Assembly (NCBI RefSeq): GCF_029917005.1 | Contig: NZ_CP123967.1 | Coordinates: forward strand, 2,542,001-2,606,000 | Source: Tessaracoccus lacteus | GTDB lineage: Bacteria; Actinomycetota; Actinomycetes; Propionibacteriales; Propionibacteriaceae | Length of the DNA: 64,000 bases | Direction: 5' to 3' | Part shown: positions 36,665 to 44,967 of the stretch, one piece after another | How the letters are laid out: every line of letters begins with the position of its first letter | How positions within the stretch are numbered: position 1 is the first letter of the stretch | Translations under genes and position numbers: made by a program | The notes under the pieces: model-generated | Told to the model about the DNA's origin: nothing | The model's input: only the letters and a program-made list of their open reading frames with translations | Database searches by the model: none

Positions 36665-37720
36665 TCACTCGTAGAGGTTGGCGGCGATGTCGGGATCGTC
36701 GATGTTGGACTTGTCGTACCAGGCGAAGCCGGAGTCGATCGTCGCGGGCACCTCGAGGCCGTCGATGGCGCGGATGGCGGCAACCACGGTGAGGTAGCCC
36801 ATCTTGACCGGGGACTGCGTGATGGCGCCGGCCTGCTCGCCGTTGCGGATAGCGTCGAGTTGGGCCTTGCCGGAGTCGAAGCCGACGACGGTGAGGTCCT
36901 TACCGGACTCCGTGGTGCCCTGCAGGGCACCGATGGCAGCGGCCTCGTTGGTGCCGTAGATCCCGACCATGTCCGGGTTGGCGGTGATCATGGCCTTGGC
37001 AGTGTTGGCGGCCAGGCCGACCTCACCGGCGTACTGCGGCTCCAGCAGCGTGATGTCGGGCGCGTTGGCCTTCATCCAGTCCTGGAAGCCCTGGCAGCGC
37101 TCCTGGCCGGTGCGCGACGTCTGGTCGTGGCAGACCAGACCGACGGTGCCCTTGCCACCGATGAGCTCGCTCATGTGCTCGGCGGCGGCCGCAGCGGCGG
37201 CGGTGTTATCGGTCGACACGGTGGTCAGCGGGATGTCGGAGTCGACGCCGGAGTCGAAGGCGATGACGGGGATGTCGGCGGCCTTGATCTGGTCGAGGAC
37301 CGAGCTGGCGGCACCGGAGTCCAGCGCGGCGAAGCCGATCGCGGCCGGCTTCTGCTGGAGGGCGGTGGTCAGCTGATCGAGCTGCTGGGTGACGGCCTGC
37401 TCGTTCTCGGGACCGACGAACTCGACCTTGTAGCCGAACTCCTCACCTGCCTGCTCTGCGCCCTCCTTGACGGCCTGCCAGAAGCGGTGCTGGAAGCCCT
37501 TGGAGACCAGGTAGATGGTCTTGGTGCCATCGCCCTTGGTGATGTCGGCGGTCAGGTCATCGGTGTTGACCGGCGCGGAGGAGGCGGACTCCGTCGCGGC
37601 GGCGGAGGTCTCGGTGCCGGTGGCCGGCGACGACGACGTCGTCGTACTCGAGGTGGAGCAGGCCGTCAGGCCCAGGGCGAGCACTGACGACAGTGCCAGT
37701 GCGGTACGCAGCATGCGCAT
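36665..37720 (-). CDS. RbsB-like sugar-binding lipoprotein of the fucose operon
   Basis: 351 residues. Signal peptide with lipobox GLTACSTS, a Ser/Thr-rich linker (about 22-50), then a type I sugar-binding fold (YLVSKGFQHRFWQAVKEGAE, PVIAFDSGVDSD, VSTDNTAAA, GIYGTNEAAAIGA, VVGFDSG). By operon context it probably binds L-fucose. Start ATG 37720 with AAAGGA upstream (a second ATG lies two codons later). Confidence 0.92.
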   Translation of the reverse strand: MRMLRTALALSSVLALGLTACSTSSTTTSSSPATGTETSAAATESASSAPVNTDDLTADITKGDGTKTIYLVSKGFQHRFWQAVKEGAEQAGEEFGYKVEFVGPENEQAVTQQLDQLTTALQQKPAAIGFAALDSGAASSVLDQIKAADIPVIAFDSGVDSDIPLTTVSTDNTAAAAAAAEHMSELIGGKGTVGLVCHDQTSRTGQERCQGFQDWMKANAPDITLLEPQYAGEVGLAANTAKAMITANPDMVGIYGTNEAAAIGALQGTTESGKDLTVVGFDSGKAQLDAIRNGEQAGAITQSPVKMGYLTVVAAIRAIDGLEVPATIDSGFAWYDKSNIDDPDIAANLYE

Positions 37721-37792
37721 GGCGGGTTTCCTTTCTGTTCCGGGAGGTGGATCCTCCCGGCGGGTATGGGTGTTGAGAATCTGACTCGGGGC

Positions 37793-38791
37793 CTAGACGG
37801 CCGTGGAGCGCTTGCGGCGCAGGATGTCGGCGTAGACGGCCAGCAGGACGATGACGCCGGTGACGACGAGCTGCCACTGGTTGGGGATGCCCATCATCTG
37901 GAGGCCGACGGTGAGGGTCATCATGAGCAGTGCGCCCATCATGGTGCCGATGATGTTCGCCCGGCCACCCGACAGGGACGTGCCGCCGATGACGACGGCC
38001 GCGATGACCTGCAGCTCCATGCCGAGGCCTTCCGCGGGCTGGACGAAGCCGAACCGCCCAGAGTAGAGGATTGCGCCGAGCGCGGTGAAGATGCCGGCCG
38101 TGACGTAGACGAGCATCTTCCACAGGCGCACGTTGATGCCGGACAGGCGGGTCGCCTCCTCGTTGGAGCCGATCGCCAGGGCGTAGCGACCGAGCAGCGT
38201 CTTGCCGAGCAGGAAGGCCGCCACGATGCCGAGCACAACGAAGATCAGCGCCGCGTTCGACAGGAACGGCAGGATGCGGCCGTTCGAGATCGCGGAGTAG
38301 TCGGGGTTCTCGATCTTGATCGACGAGGACTTGGAGATGATGAGCGACAGGCCGCGGGTGACCATCATCATGGCCAGCGTCGCGATGAACGGCGGGATGT
38401 CGAGGTAGGCGATCAGGAAGCCGTTGACCAGGCCGATGGCGATGCCGACCAGGATGGTCAGCAGCAGGCCGATGCCGAGCGGCAGGTTCATGAAGGCGCT
38501 GGACATGAACACGCCCGCCATCACGGCACAGAAGGTCATGCCCGTGCCGACCGACAGGTCGATGCCGCCGGTGGCGATGATGAACGTCGCGCCCAGTGCC
38601 ATGGTGCCGATGGCGGCGGCCTGGAGCAGGATGTCAGGGATGATGCCCGGGCCGAAGTTGTTCGCGAAGATCATGAAGAACACGAACACCACGATCAGCG
38701 CTGCGAAGACGAACAGCTGCTGGAGCGAGGATTTCAGGATCTGACCGGCCTTGGACGGGGCTGCGGTCGGGGCGGCGGCTGCGGTGCTCAC
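37793..38791 (-). CDS. RbsC-like sugar ABC transporter permease
   Basis: 332 residues. Ala/Pro-rich cytoplasmic N-terminus, then about nine membrane segments (QLFVFAALIVVFVFFMIF; ALGATFIIATGGIDLSVGTG). GGTSLSGGRANIIGT and GSNEEATRLSGI are standard motifs of the RbsC group. GTG 38791 overlaps the ATPase stop (GTGA); the longer open frame upstream is the ATPase gene in another frame. Confidence 0.93.
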   Translation of the reverse strand: MSTAAAAPTAAPSKAGQILKSSLQQLFVFAALIVVFVFFMIFANNFGPGIIPDILLQAAAIGTMALGATFIIATGGIDLSVGTGMTFCAVMAGVFMSSAFMNLPLGIGLLLTILVGIAIGLVNGFLIAYLDIPPFIATLAMMMVTRGLSLIISKSSSIKIENPDYSAISNGRILPFLSNAALIFVVLGIVAAFLLGKTLLGRYALAIGSNEEATRLSGINVRLWKMLVYVTAGIFTALGAILYSGRFGFVQPAEGLGMELQVIAAVVIGGTSLSGGRANIIGTMMGALLMMTLTVGLQMMGIPNQWQLVVTGVIVLLAVYADILRRKRSTAV

Positions 38792-40305
38792 GCTGCGGTT
38801 CCTTTCGACTGGGACTTGCCGACGGTGGCGAGCTCCATGATGTTTTCCTGGGTGGCGTCCTCGTTGTCGAGGAAGCCGGTGATGCGGCCCTGGGCCATGA
38901 CGGCGATGCGGTGGGACAGGCGCAACACCTCGGGCAGCTCGGAGCTGATGACGATGATCGCCTTGCCCTGCGCGGACAGCGACTCGATCAGGTCGTAGAT
39001 CTCCTCCTTTGCGCCGACGTCGATGCCTCGGGTGGGCTCGTCGAAGATCAGCACGTCGCAGTCGCGGACCAGCCACTTGGCGATGACGACCTTCTGCTGG
39101 TTGCCGCCGGAAAGCTTGCCGATGATCTGGTTGACGCTCGGCGTCTTCACGCGCAGGCGCTTGCTGTAATCCTCGCCGACCTCGCGGATTTTGGCGTCGA
39201 GGATGTAGCCGGCCCTGCTGAAGGTGCTCATGGCGGCCATCGCGGTGTTGGCCTTGATGTCCTGGTCGAGCAGGAGGCCGAACTGCTTGCGGTCCTCGGA
39301 GAGGTACCCGATGCCGGCGCGGACGGCGTCAGCCGCCCCGTGGATGGCGACCTTCCTGCCGTGCATGTGGACCTCGCCTGAGGTGCGGGGGTCGGCGCCG
39401 AAGACGCAGCGGGCGACCTCGGTGCGGCCGGCGCCCATCAGGCCGGCGAAGCCGAGGACCTCGCCCTTGCGGACCTCGAAGCTGACGTCCTCGAGCAGGT
39501 TGCGGGTGCTGACCCCCTCGACCTTGAGGACGACCTCGTCGGAGGTGACGTGCGTACGCGGGCGGGCGTCGCCGGAGACCTCGCGGCCCACCATCATCGA
39601 GATGATCTCGCGCATCTCGACCTCCTTGGTGGTCACGGTGCCGACGTACTGGCCGTCGCGCAGGACGGAGACGCGGTCGGTGATCTCCTCGATCTCGGGC
39701 ATGCGGTGCGAGATGTAGATCAGGCCAGTCTCAGGCGTGACGAAGTCGCGGATCATGCCGAACAGAGCATCGGTCTCGGCGAGGGTGAGCGCCGCGGTCG
39801 GCTCGTCCATGACGAGGATGCGGGAGTTGTAGGACAGGGCGCGCGCGATCTCGACCATCTGCTGACGCGCGACGGACAGGTCGCGGATGCGCGCCTTGGG
39901 ATCGAGCGTCATGCCGAGCCGGTCGAACAGCTCGCCCGCGCGGGTGTTCAGCTTGTCGTCACTGATGAAGCCGCCCTTGTGACTGCCGGAGCGGCCGAGG
40001 AACAGGTTCTGAGCGACCGTCAGGTCGGGGACCATGTTCAGTTCCTGATGGATGATCGACAGGCCGAGTTCGCGGGCGTGGTTGACGCCCTGCACCTGGA
40101 CCTGCTGGCCCTGCAGCCAGATCTCGGCACCCGGGTCGGGTGTGTAGATGCCGGTCAGGATCTTCATCAGGGTCGACTTGCCCGCGCCGTTCTCGCCGCA
40201 CAGGCCGAGCACCTCGCCCGCATTGAGGTCGAGATGCACCCCCTGCAGCGCCTTGACGCCTGGGAACGTCTTGGAGACGTTCTTCAGCTCTAGAAGTGTG
40301 GTCAC
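38788..40305 (-). CDS. RbsA-like sugar ABC transporter ATP-binding protein
   Basis: 505 residues with duplicated ATPase domains. First: GENGAGKST, LSVARQQMVEIARAL (atypical signature), ILVMDEPTAAL, ISHRM. Second: LMGAGRTEVA, LSGGNQQKVVIAKWL, LIFDEPTRGID. First gene of the fucose operon: GTG 40305 is preceded by GAAGGAG and, 57 bases upstream, by a LacI-type operator. It supplies energy for the adjacent RbsC-like permease. Confidence 0.93.
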   Translation of the reverse strand: MTTLLELKNVSKTFPGVKALQGVHLDLNAGEVLGLCGENGAGKSTLMKILTGIYTPDPGAEIWLQGQQVQVQGVNHARELGLSIIHQELNMVPDLTVAQNLFLGRSGSHKGGFISDDKLNTRAGELFDRLGMTLDPKARIRDLSVARQQMVEIARALSYNSRILVMDEPTAALTLAETDALFGMIRDFVTPETGLIYISHRMPEIEEITDRVSVLRDGQYVGTVTTKEVEMREIISMMVGREVSGDARPRTHVTSDEVVLKVEGVSTRNLLEDVSFEVRKGEVLGFAGLMGAGRTEVARCVFGADPRTSGEVHMHGRKVAIHGAADAVRAGIGYLSEDRKQFGLLLDQDIKANTAMAAMSTFSRAGYILDAKIREVGEDYSKRLRVKTPSVNQIIGKLSGGNQQKVVIAKWLVRDCDVLIFDEPTRGIDVGAKEEIYDLIESLSAQGKAIIVISSELPEVLRLSHRIAVMAQGRITGFLDNEDATQENIMELATVGKSQSKGTAA

Positions 40306-40361
40306 CTGTACTCCTTCGTACCCGGATCACGGCCGCGGCAACGGTGCCTCGACTTGAACGA

Positions 40362-40375
40362 TGTTAACGCTAGCA
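40362..40375 (-). promoter_or_regulatory. LacI-type operator upstream of the fucose operon
   Basis: TGTTAACGCTAGCA fits the symmetric pattern TGYTARCG-YTARCA around a central CG, the classic LacI/GalR operator form. It lies 57 bases upstream of the first gene. The operon's own LacI-family regulator is the likely ligand. Confidence 0.65.
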
Positions 40376-40511
40376 GTCGTTCTCAGGGAACACCACCGGT
40401 CGTTACTGAATCGTGATGATCAGTCCTGCAGGAAGGCGTTTGACAAGGAGTTTCATCTGCACGATGAGCAGATGCCCAGGACGACGGGGGCATCAGTGGC
40501 GACCAGGGACG

Positions 40512-40640
40512 TCACCGCCCCCTGCCGCCCCTGCCGGGGATCAGCCGCGCCGAGTTGAGAATGAACGCCGTCTCGCTGCCGACGTGCACCAGCGCAGCCG
40601 CCACCGGGCCGAGGATGCCGAAGGCGGCGAGCAGCCGACG
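40512..40640 (-). other. Frame-shifted C-terminal tail of the P-type ATPase
   Basis: Reading one frame over from about 40636 gives LLAAFGILGPVAAALVHVGS followed by ETAFILNSARLIPGR, the normal end of metal P-type ATPases, with a stop at 40512-40514. Restoring one C (GTCGG-C-CTG) would join the frames into a 622-residue protein. It is either a real single-base deletion or an assembly error. Confidence 0.8.
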
Positions 40641-42379
40641 AGGTCGACGGCGATCGTGCCGGCGAAGTTCGCGAGCACGATCCGCCGCGCCCGGCGTGCC
40701 ACGTGCACCGTGTGAACTAGGTCCGCCAGGTCGGAGCTGATGAGCACGACGTCGGCGCTCTCCCGGGCGATGTCGGTGCCGCTGCCCATGGCGATGCCGA
40801 CGTCGGCACGGGCGAGTGCGGGTGCGTCGTTGACGCCGTCGCCGACCATGGCCAGCCGGTGCCCGGCGGCGCGCTCCGCGTCGACGGCTGCGAGCTTGTC
40901 CTCCGGCAGCAGCCCTGCGCGCACCTCCCGGATGCCCAGCTGGACGGCGACGGCACGCGCCGGCCCCTCCTGGTCGCCGGTGATCATCACGGTGCGGAGT
41001 CCCCGCCGGTGCAGCTCTGCCACGGCCGCCCTGGCGGACGGCCGGACGGGATCGGCCAGCAGGATCGTCCCCGCGTGGCGGCCGTCGACGCCGATGTGCA
41101 CCGCGGTGGCCACGCCGTCGAACAGCCCCGTCGGGGCGTCGGGGACCAACCCGGTGGCCCCCGCTACGACCGCGACCCCCTCGACAACGGCGGCGACCCC
41201 GAGGCCGGGCCGGTAGATGAAGTCAGCGGCCGCGGGAGGCGTGAGTCCCCGGGCGCGCGCGTCCGCGACGATCGCGCGGCCCAGTGGGTGCTCCGAGTAC
41301 TGCTCGACCGCCGCGGCGAGGCGGAGGAGTTCGGCCTCCGACAGGCCGTCAGCCGACCGGACGCCAACGACTGCTGGGTCCCCCATCGTCAACGTGCCCG
41401 TCTTGTCGAAGACGACGGTGTCGACCGCCGAAAGGGCCTCGAGGTGGGCTCCGTCCTTCACGAAGGCGCCCGAGCGGGCTACGCGCGCGATGGAGGCGAG
41501 CACCGCAAGGGGCGTGCCGGCCGCGACGCCGCAGGCACCGGCGACGACGACCACCGAGATCGTGGCGGTGAGGTCGCGCGTGACGAGGAATGTGAGGGCG
41601 GCGCCGCCCAGCGCGAGGTAGACGAGCCAGGCCGCCAGCCGGTCGGCGAGCCGCTGGACGGGCGGCTCCGAGGCCTGCGCATGGCGCACGGCCTCGACGA
41701 TGCGGCCGTAGGAGGAGTCCTCCCCCACCCGGACTGCGGAGACCTCGACGGCCCCGACCTGGTTGATGGACCCGGCGTAGACGTCCGCCCCGGGACCGAC
41801 GTCCACCGGCAGGGACTCCCCCGTGATGCGCGACTGGTCGAGCGTCGAGGACCCCGCGACGACCACGCCGTCGACGGGCACCCGGCCGCCCGGCGCGACG
41901 AGGACGACCTGCCCCACCCGGACATCGACCAAAGGGATCTCCGCCGCGCCGTCGCCGGTCCGGATCTGCACCGTCTCCGGCAGGAAGGTCATCAGGTCGG
42001 TGAGGGCGTCGCGGCCGCGGTCCATCGAGAGGTCCTCGAGGATCTCCGCCGCGAGGACGAAGGTGGCGATGAGCAGCGCGGTCGTCCACTCGCCGATGAG
42101 CGCGGCCGCGACGATCGCGATGAGCATGGACAGCTCCATGCTCATCCGCCGGTGACGCACGTCCTCGACCGCCTCCGTCAGGATGGGCCAGCAGCCGATG
42201 ACGAGGCCGAGCACCGCCACCGCGGGAGCTGCGGGCCAGGTGAGGCCGAGCGCCGTGATCAGCGTGCACACCGCGACGAACGCGGTGCGCAGCGCGTCGC
42301 CCCTGTCGACCCGACGCCAGAGGCTCGCGGCGCCGGTGGCCTCGACGGCCTCGTCGGCCGCCTCCCTGGTCGCGGTCAC
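40541..42379 (-). CDS. Heavy-metal-type P-type ATPase, atypical TM6 motif and frameshifted end
   Basis: 612 residues as read. No N-terminal metal-binding domain. It has TGES (RITGESLPVD), phosphorylation site DKTGTLT, SEHPLGRAI (HP motif of P1B pumps) and GDGVNDAPALA. The membrane metal site that is CPC/CPx in most P1B pumps reads VVVAGACGVAAGTPLAV here, so CPC is replaced by GAC and the proline is absent. The last 30-odd residues are out of frame (see the separate tail entry). GTG 42379 overlaps the ArsR stop (GTGA). Operon with an ArsR-type repressor implies metal efflux; the metal is unknown. Confidence 0.87.
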   Translation of the reverse strand: MTATREAADEAVEATGAASLWRRVDRGDALRTAFVAVCTLITALGLTWPAAPAVAVLGLVIGCWPILTEAVEDVRHRRMSMELSMLIAIVAAALIGEWTTALLIATFVLAAEILEDLSMDRGRDALTDLMTFLPETVQIRTGDGAAEIPLVDVRVGQVVLVAPGGRVPVDGVVVAGSSTLDQSRITGESLPVDVGPGADVYAGSINQVGAVEVSAVRVGEDSSYGRIVEAVRHAQASEPPVQRLADRLAAWLVYLALGGAALTFLVTRDLTATISVVVVAGACGVAAGTPLAVLASIARVARSGAFVKDGAHLEALSAVDTVVFDKTGTLTMGDPAVVGVRSADGLSEAELLRLAAAVEQYSEHPLGRAIVADARARGLTPPAAADFIYRPGLGVAAVVEGVAVVAGATGLVPDAPTGLFDGVATAVHIGVDGRHAGTILLADPVRPSARAAVAELHRRGLRTVMITGDQEGPARAVAVQLGIREVRAGLLPEDKLAAVDAERAAGHRLAMVGDGVNDAPALARADVGIAMGSGTDIARESADVVLISSDLADLVHTVHVARRARRIVLANFAGTIAVDLVGCSPPSASSARWRLRWCTSAARRRSFSTRRG

Positions 42380-42759
42380 TGGGCCGCGGCCTCGACGGAG
42401 ACCGCGCCGTCGGCCGCGACGTGGTGCTTCGGCACCCCGCCGACGACGTGCTCGGCCTGGAACACGGCGTGGGTGACGAGCTCGCGGGCGTGCTCATCGA
42501 TGAGGCTGTAGAAGACGCGGTTGCCGTCCTGCCGCGCCTGGACGATCTTGCCCCAGCGCAGCTTGGCGAGGTGCTGCGACACGGCGGTCGGCGCCTTGCC
42601 GACGCGTTGCGCCAGCTCACCCACGGGCAGCTCCCCCTCCCGCAGCGCCAGAATGATCCGGATCCGGGTGGCGTCCGACAGCAGGGAGAACACCTCGGCG
42701 GCGAGGTCGACGTACTGGCTCTCCACCCCGAAGCTGCATGTCTTCGTATCTGCGCTCAT
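42376..42759 (-). CDS. ArsR/SmtB-family metal-responsive repressor
   Basis: 127 residues. Winged HTH typical of ArsR: FSLLSDATRIRIILALREGE, GELAQRVGKAPTAVSQHLAK and the wing RQDGNRVFYSL. The C-terminal helix DEHARELVTHAVFQAEH has the Asp/His/His/Glu spacing of the alpha-5 zinc or cobalt/nickel site, and there are extra histidines (PKHHVAA). It has a single Cys near the N-terminus (TKTCSFG) but no CVC site on the recognition helix. It is upstream of and coupled to the P-type ATPase, and probably represses the operon through the palindrome over its own start. Confidence 0.92.
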   Translation of the reverse strand: MSADTKTCSFGVESQYVDLAAEVFSLLSDATRIRIILALREGELPVGELAQRVGKAPTAVSQHLAKLRWGKIVQARQDGNRVFYSLIDEHARELVTHAVFQAEHVVGGVPKHHVAADGAVSVEAAAQ

Positions 42760-42769
42760 ACGCAGATAC
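42746..42769. promoter_or_regulatory. 9-bp inverted repeat over the arsR start codon
   Basis: GTATCTGCG (42746-42754) and CGCAGATAC (42761-42769) are perfect complements with a six-base spacer that contains the ATG (42757-42759). This is the expected kind of site for an ArsR-family dimer. Its position suggests that the promoter lies just upstream and that the mRNA may have little or no leader. Confidence 0.65.
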
Positions 42770-42804
42770 TAGCGCCGCCGGCACCATCGGTCACCCCTCG
42801 ACCA

Positions 42805-43770
42805 TCACCCCAGCGAGTCCAGAATGTCGACCTCCTCCGCGGCAGTCAGGCCGGACCGGCGGCCCCGGTCGACGCCGCGGGCCACCTCGTCGGCCAGGGT
42901 CCGGCGCAGGGTCTCGGTCAGCGGTCGCACCACGCCGCCCGCCGACCGGAAGGCGGCGCCCCTGCGCCGGGCGAAGCCGGTGTCCTCAACCGGGATCCAC
43001 AGCGGCAGCGACCTGGGACCCGCCCAGTACCGGACGTTCCGCGCGAGCAGGTCCTCGTCCGCCACGTGCACGAGGTCCTGCGGGTCGAACCCGGCGGTGT
43101 CGCACGCGGCGCGGAAGAACTCCTCCATCGGCATCGACTCGCCGACGACGTCGAACACGCCCGCCAGCCTACGGCCCCCCGCCTCGACGACCCAGGACGC
43201 CAGGTCGCCGACGTCGATCACCTGCACGTACCGCCCGACCGCGATCGGGGCGAGCGCCTTCCCGCCACGCGCCAGGCGCGCCATCCAGTAGCCGAACCGG
43301 TCGGACGGGTCGCCGGGGCCGACGATGAGGCCGGGGCGAGCGATCAGCAGGCGTTCCCCGACCCACGAGGCAGTGGCCCGCTCCGCCGCGGCCTTGGCGT
43401 CGGGGTACTGCGCGAGATCGGCCGGCTCGACGAGCTCGGCCGACTCATCCGCGTCGGGCTCGTCGTTGCGGGCGTAGACCGAGACGGTGGACACGAGCGT
43501 CCAGTGACGGGCCTGGTCGGCGAGCGCGCGGAGCGCCGGCTCGACCAGCTTCGGTTCGTAGGACAGCTCGACCACCTCGTCCCACCCGCCGTCGAGCGCG
43601 TCATAGGCGCCCGGCTCCCGCCGATCCGCGCGCACGAGTCGGGCGCCGGCGGGGGCGTCGGCCGAGGTGCCGCGCGCGAGGCAGGTGACGTCGGCTCCGG
43701 CCGAGACCCAGCCGCGCGCGATCTCGGCCCCGAGCCAGCCGGTGCCGCCGAGGATCAGGACTCTGGTCAT
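42805..43770 (-). CDS. NAD-dependent epimerase/dehydratase family protein (extended SDR)
   Basis: 321 residues. The NAD-binding motif LILGGTGWLGAEIARGW at the N-terminus, VSTVSVYAR and QYPDAKAAAE (the usual YxxxK is changed to YPDAK) and RPGLIVGPGDPSDR mark an extended or atypical SDR of the kind annotated as reductase/epimerase. ATG 43770 is the clear start; the open frame beyond it overlaps the next gene. It could act on nucleotide sugars or be a regulatory NmrA-like protein; the substrate is unknown. Confidence 0.82.
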   Translation of the reverse strand: MTRVLILGGTGWLGAEIARGWVSAGADVTCLARGTSADAPAGARLVRADRREPGAYDALDGGWDEVVELSYEPKLVEPALRALADQARHWTLVSTVSVYARNDEPDADESAELVEPADLAQYPDAKAAAERATASWVGERLLIARPGLIVGPGDPSDRFGYWMARLARGGKALAPIAVGRYVQVIDVGDLASWVVEAGGRRLAGVFDVVGESMPMEEFFRAACDTAGFDPQDLVHVADEDLLARNVRYWAGPRSLPLWIPVEDTGFARRRGAAFRSAGGVVRPLTETLRRTLADEVARGVDRGRRSGLTAAEEVDILDSLG

Positions 43771-43817
43771 GCGCCCACCATCCCACGCGGCACCAAGCAC
43801 GCTCGGATGACCTCGGC

Positions 43818-44855
43818 TCAGCCCTCGACGGGGCCCTCCCAGTTGGGCTTCCAGCCCAGCTCGGGCGCGACGTACTTCGCGAAGGACTCGAGCACGTGGA
43901 GGTTGTAGTCGACGCCGATCTGGTTCGGGATGGTGAGCATCACGGTGTCGGCATTCATCACGGCCGAGTCCTGCCTCAGCTGCTCGATGAGCTTGTCCGG
44001 CTCGTCGGCGTAGGTGCGGCCGAAGGTCGACTGGAGGTTGTCGATCACGCCGATCTGGTCGCGGCCCCCTCCAGAGACGCCGAAGTACTGGCGGTCGCGG
44101 TCGTCGACGATCGGGAAGATGCTGCGCGAGACGGACACGCGGGGCGCGCGCGCGTGGCCGGCCTCGCGCCAGGCGTCGCGGAAGATCTGGATCTGCTCGG
44201 ACTGCAACTCGTGCAGCGGCTGCCCGGTGGCCTCGGTCAGCAGGGTCGAGCTCATGAGGTTGAGCCCTATCTTCCCCGCCCACTCGGCCGACGAGCGTGA
44301 CCCACTCCCCCACCAGACGTGCTCGGGCAGCGTCTCGGAACGCGGCTCGATCGCCAGCCGACCTGCGGGACCGGTCTGCGGGTCCGCGTCGGCGACCGTC
44401 TGCCCGTTGATGGCGCGCCAGAACGTCTCGAAGTGGTCGCGGGCGATGTCGGCACCGCGCGGATCGGCCGACCCGGTGTATCCGAAGGCCTCGTAGCCGC
44501 GCAGCGCCGTCTCCGGGCTCCCCCGGCTGACGCCGAGCGCGAGTCTGCCGTCGGACAGCAGGTCCAGGGCGGCGGCCTCTTCGGCGAGGTAGAGGGGGTT
44601 CTCGTAGCGCAGGTCGATCACTCCGGTGCCGACCTCGATGCGCCGAGTGCGGGCCGCCATGGCGGTCAGGACCGGGATCGGCGACGCGGCCTGCCGCGCG
44701 AAGTGGTGCACGCGGACGAAGGCGCCGTTGACCCCCAGCTCGTCGGCGCCTTCGGCGATCTCGACCGTCTGCCTCAGCATGTCTCCGGCGGAGCGGGTCT
44801 GCGACCCGCGCACCGGCGAGTAGTGCCCGAAGGACAGGAATCCGAATGCTCTCAT
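43818..44855 (-). CDS. LLM-class flavin-dependent oxidoreductase
   Basis: 345 residues, bacterial luciferase-like TIM barrel that uses FMN or F420. RIEVGTGVIDLRYENPLYLA followed by EEAAALDLLSDGRLALGVSRG is the diagnostic flavin-binding segment. Other family traits are WWGSGSRSSAEWAG and the C-terminal VMLTIPNQIG. The substrate cannot be assigned. It starts 18 bases before a strong terminator on the FBA side. Confidence 0.87.
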   Translation of the reverse strand: MRAFGFLSFGHYSPVRGSQTRSAGDMLRQTVEIAEGADELGVNGAFVRVHHFARQAASPIPVLTAMAARTRRIEVGTGVIDLRYENPLYLAEEAAALDLLSDGRLALGVSRGSPETALRGYEAFGYTGSADPRGADIARDHFETFWRAINGQTVADADPQTGPAGRLAIEPRSETLPEHVWWGSGSRSSAEWAGKIGLNLMSSTLLTEATGQPLHELQSEQIQIFRDAWREAGHARAPRVSVSRSIFPIVDDRDRQYFGVSGGGRDQIGVIDNLQSTFGRTYADEPDKLIEQLRQDSAVMNADTVMLTIPNQIGVDYNLHVLESFAKYVAPELGWKPNWEGPVEG

Positions 44856-44916
44856 GACCCCACCCTACCCGAGATCGTCAAACATTCAACAACCTGCCCG
44901 GCGGGGCAGGAACGGA

Positions 44917-44952
44917 AACGGCGGCCGGACCCCGAGGGGACCGGCCGCCGTT
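44917..44952 (-). terminator. Terminator downstream of fba
   Basis: AACGGCGGCCGG (44917-44928) and CCGGCCGCCGTT (44941-44952) are exact 12-bp complements around a 12-base loop. It lies 16 bases downstream of the aldolase stop in the direction of transcription and upstream of the next gene on the same strand. Confidence 0.85.
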
Positions 44953-44967
44953 GTCAGGTCAGACGGA

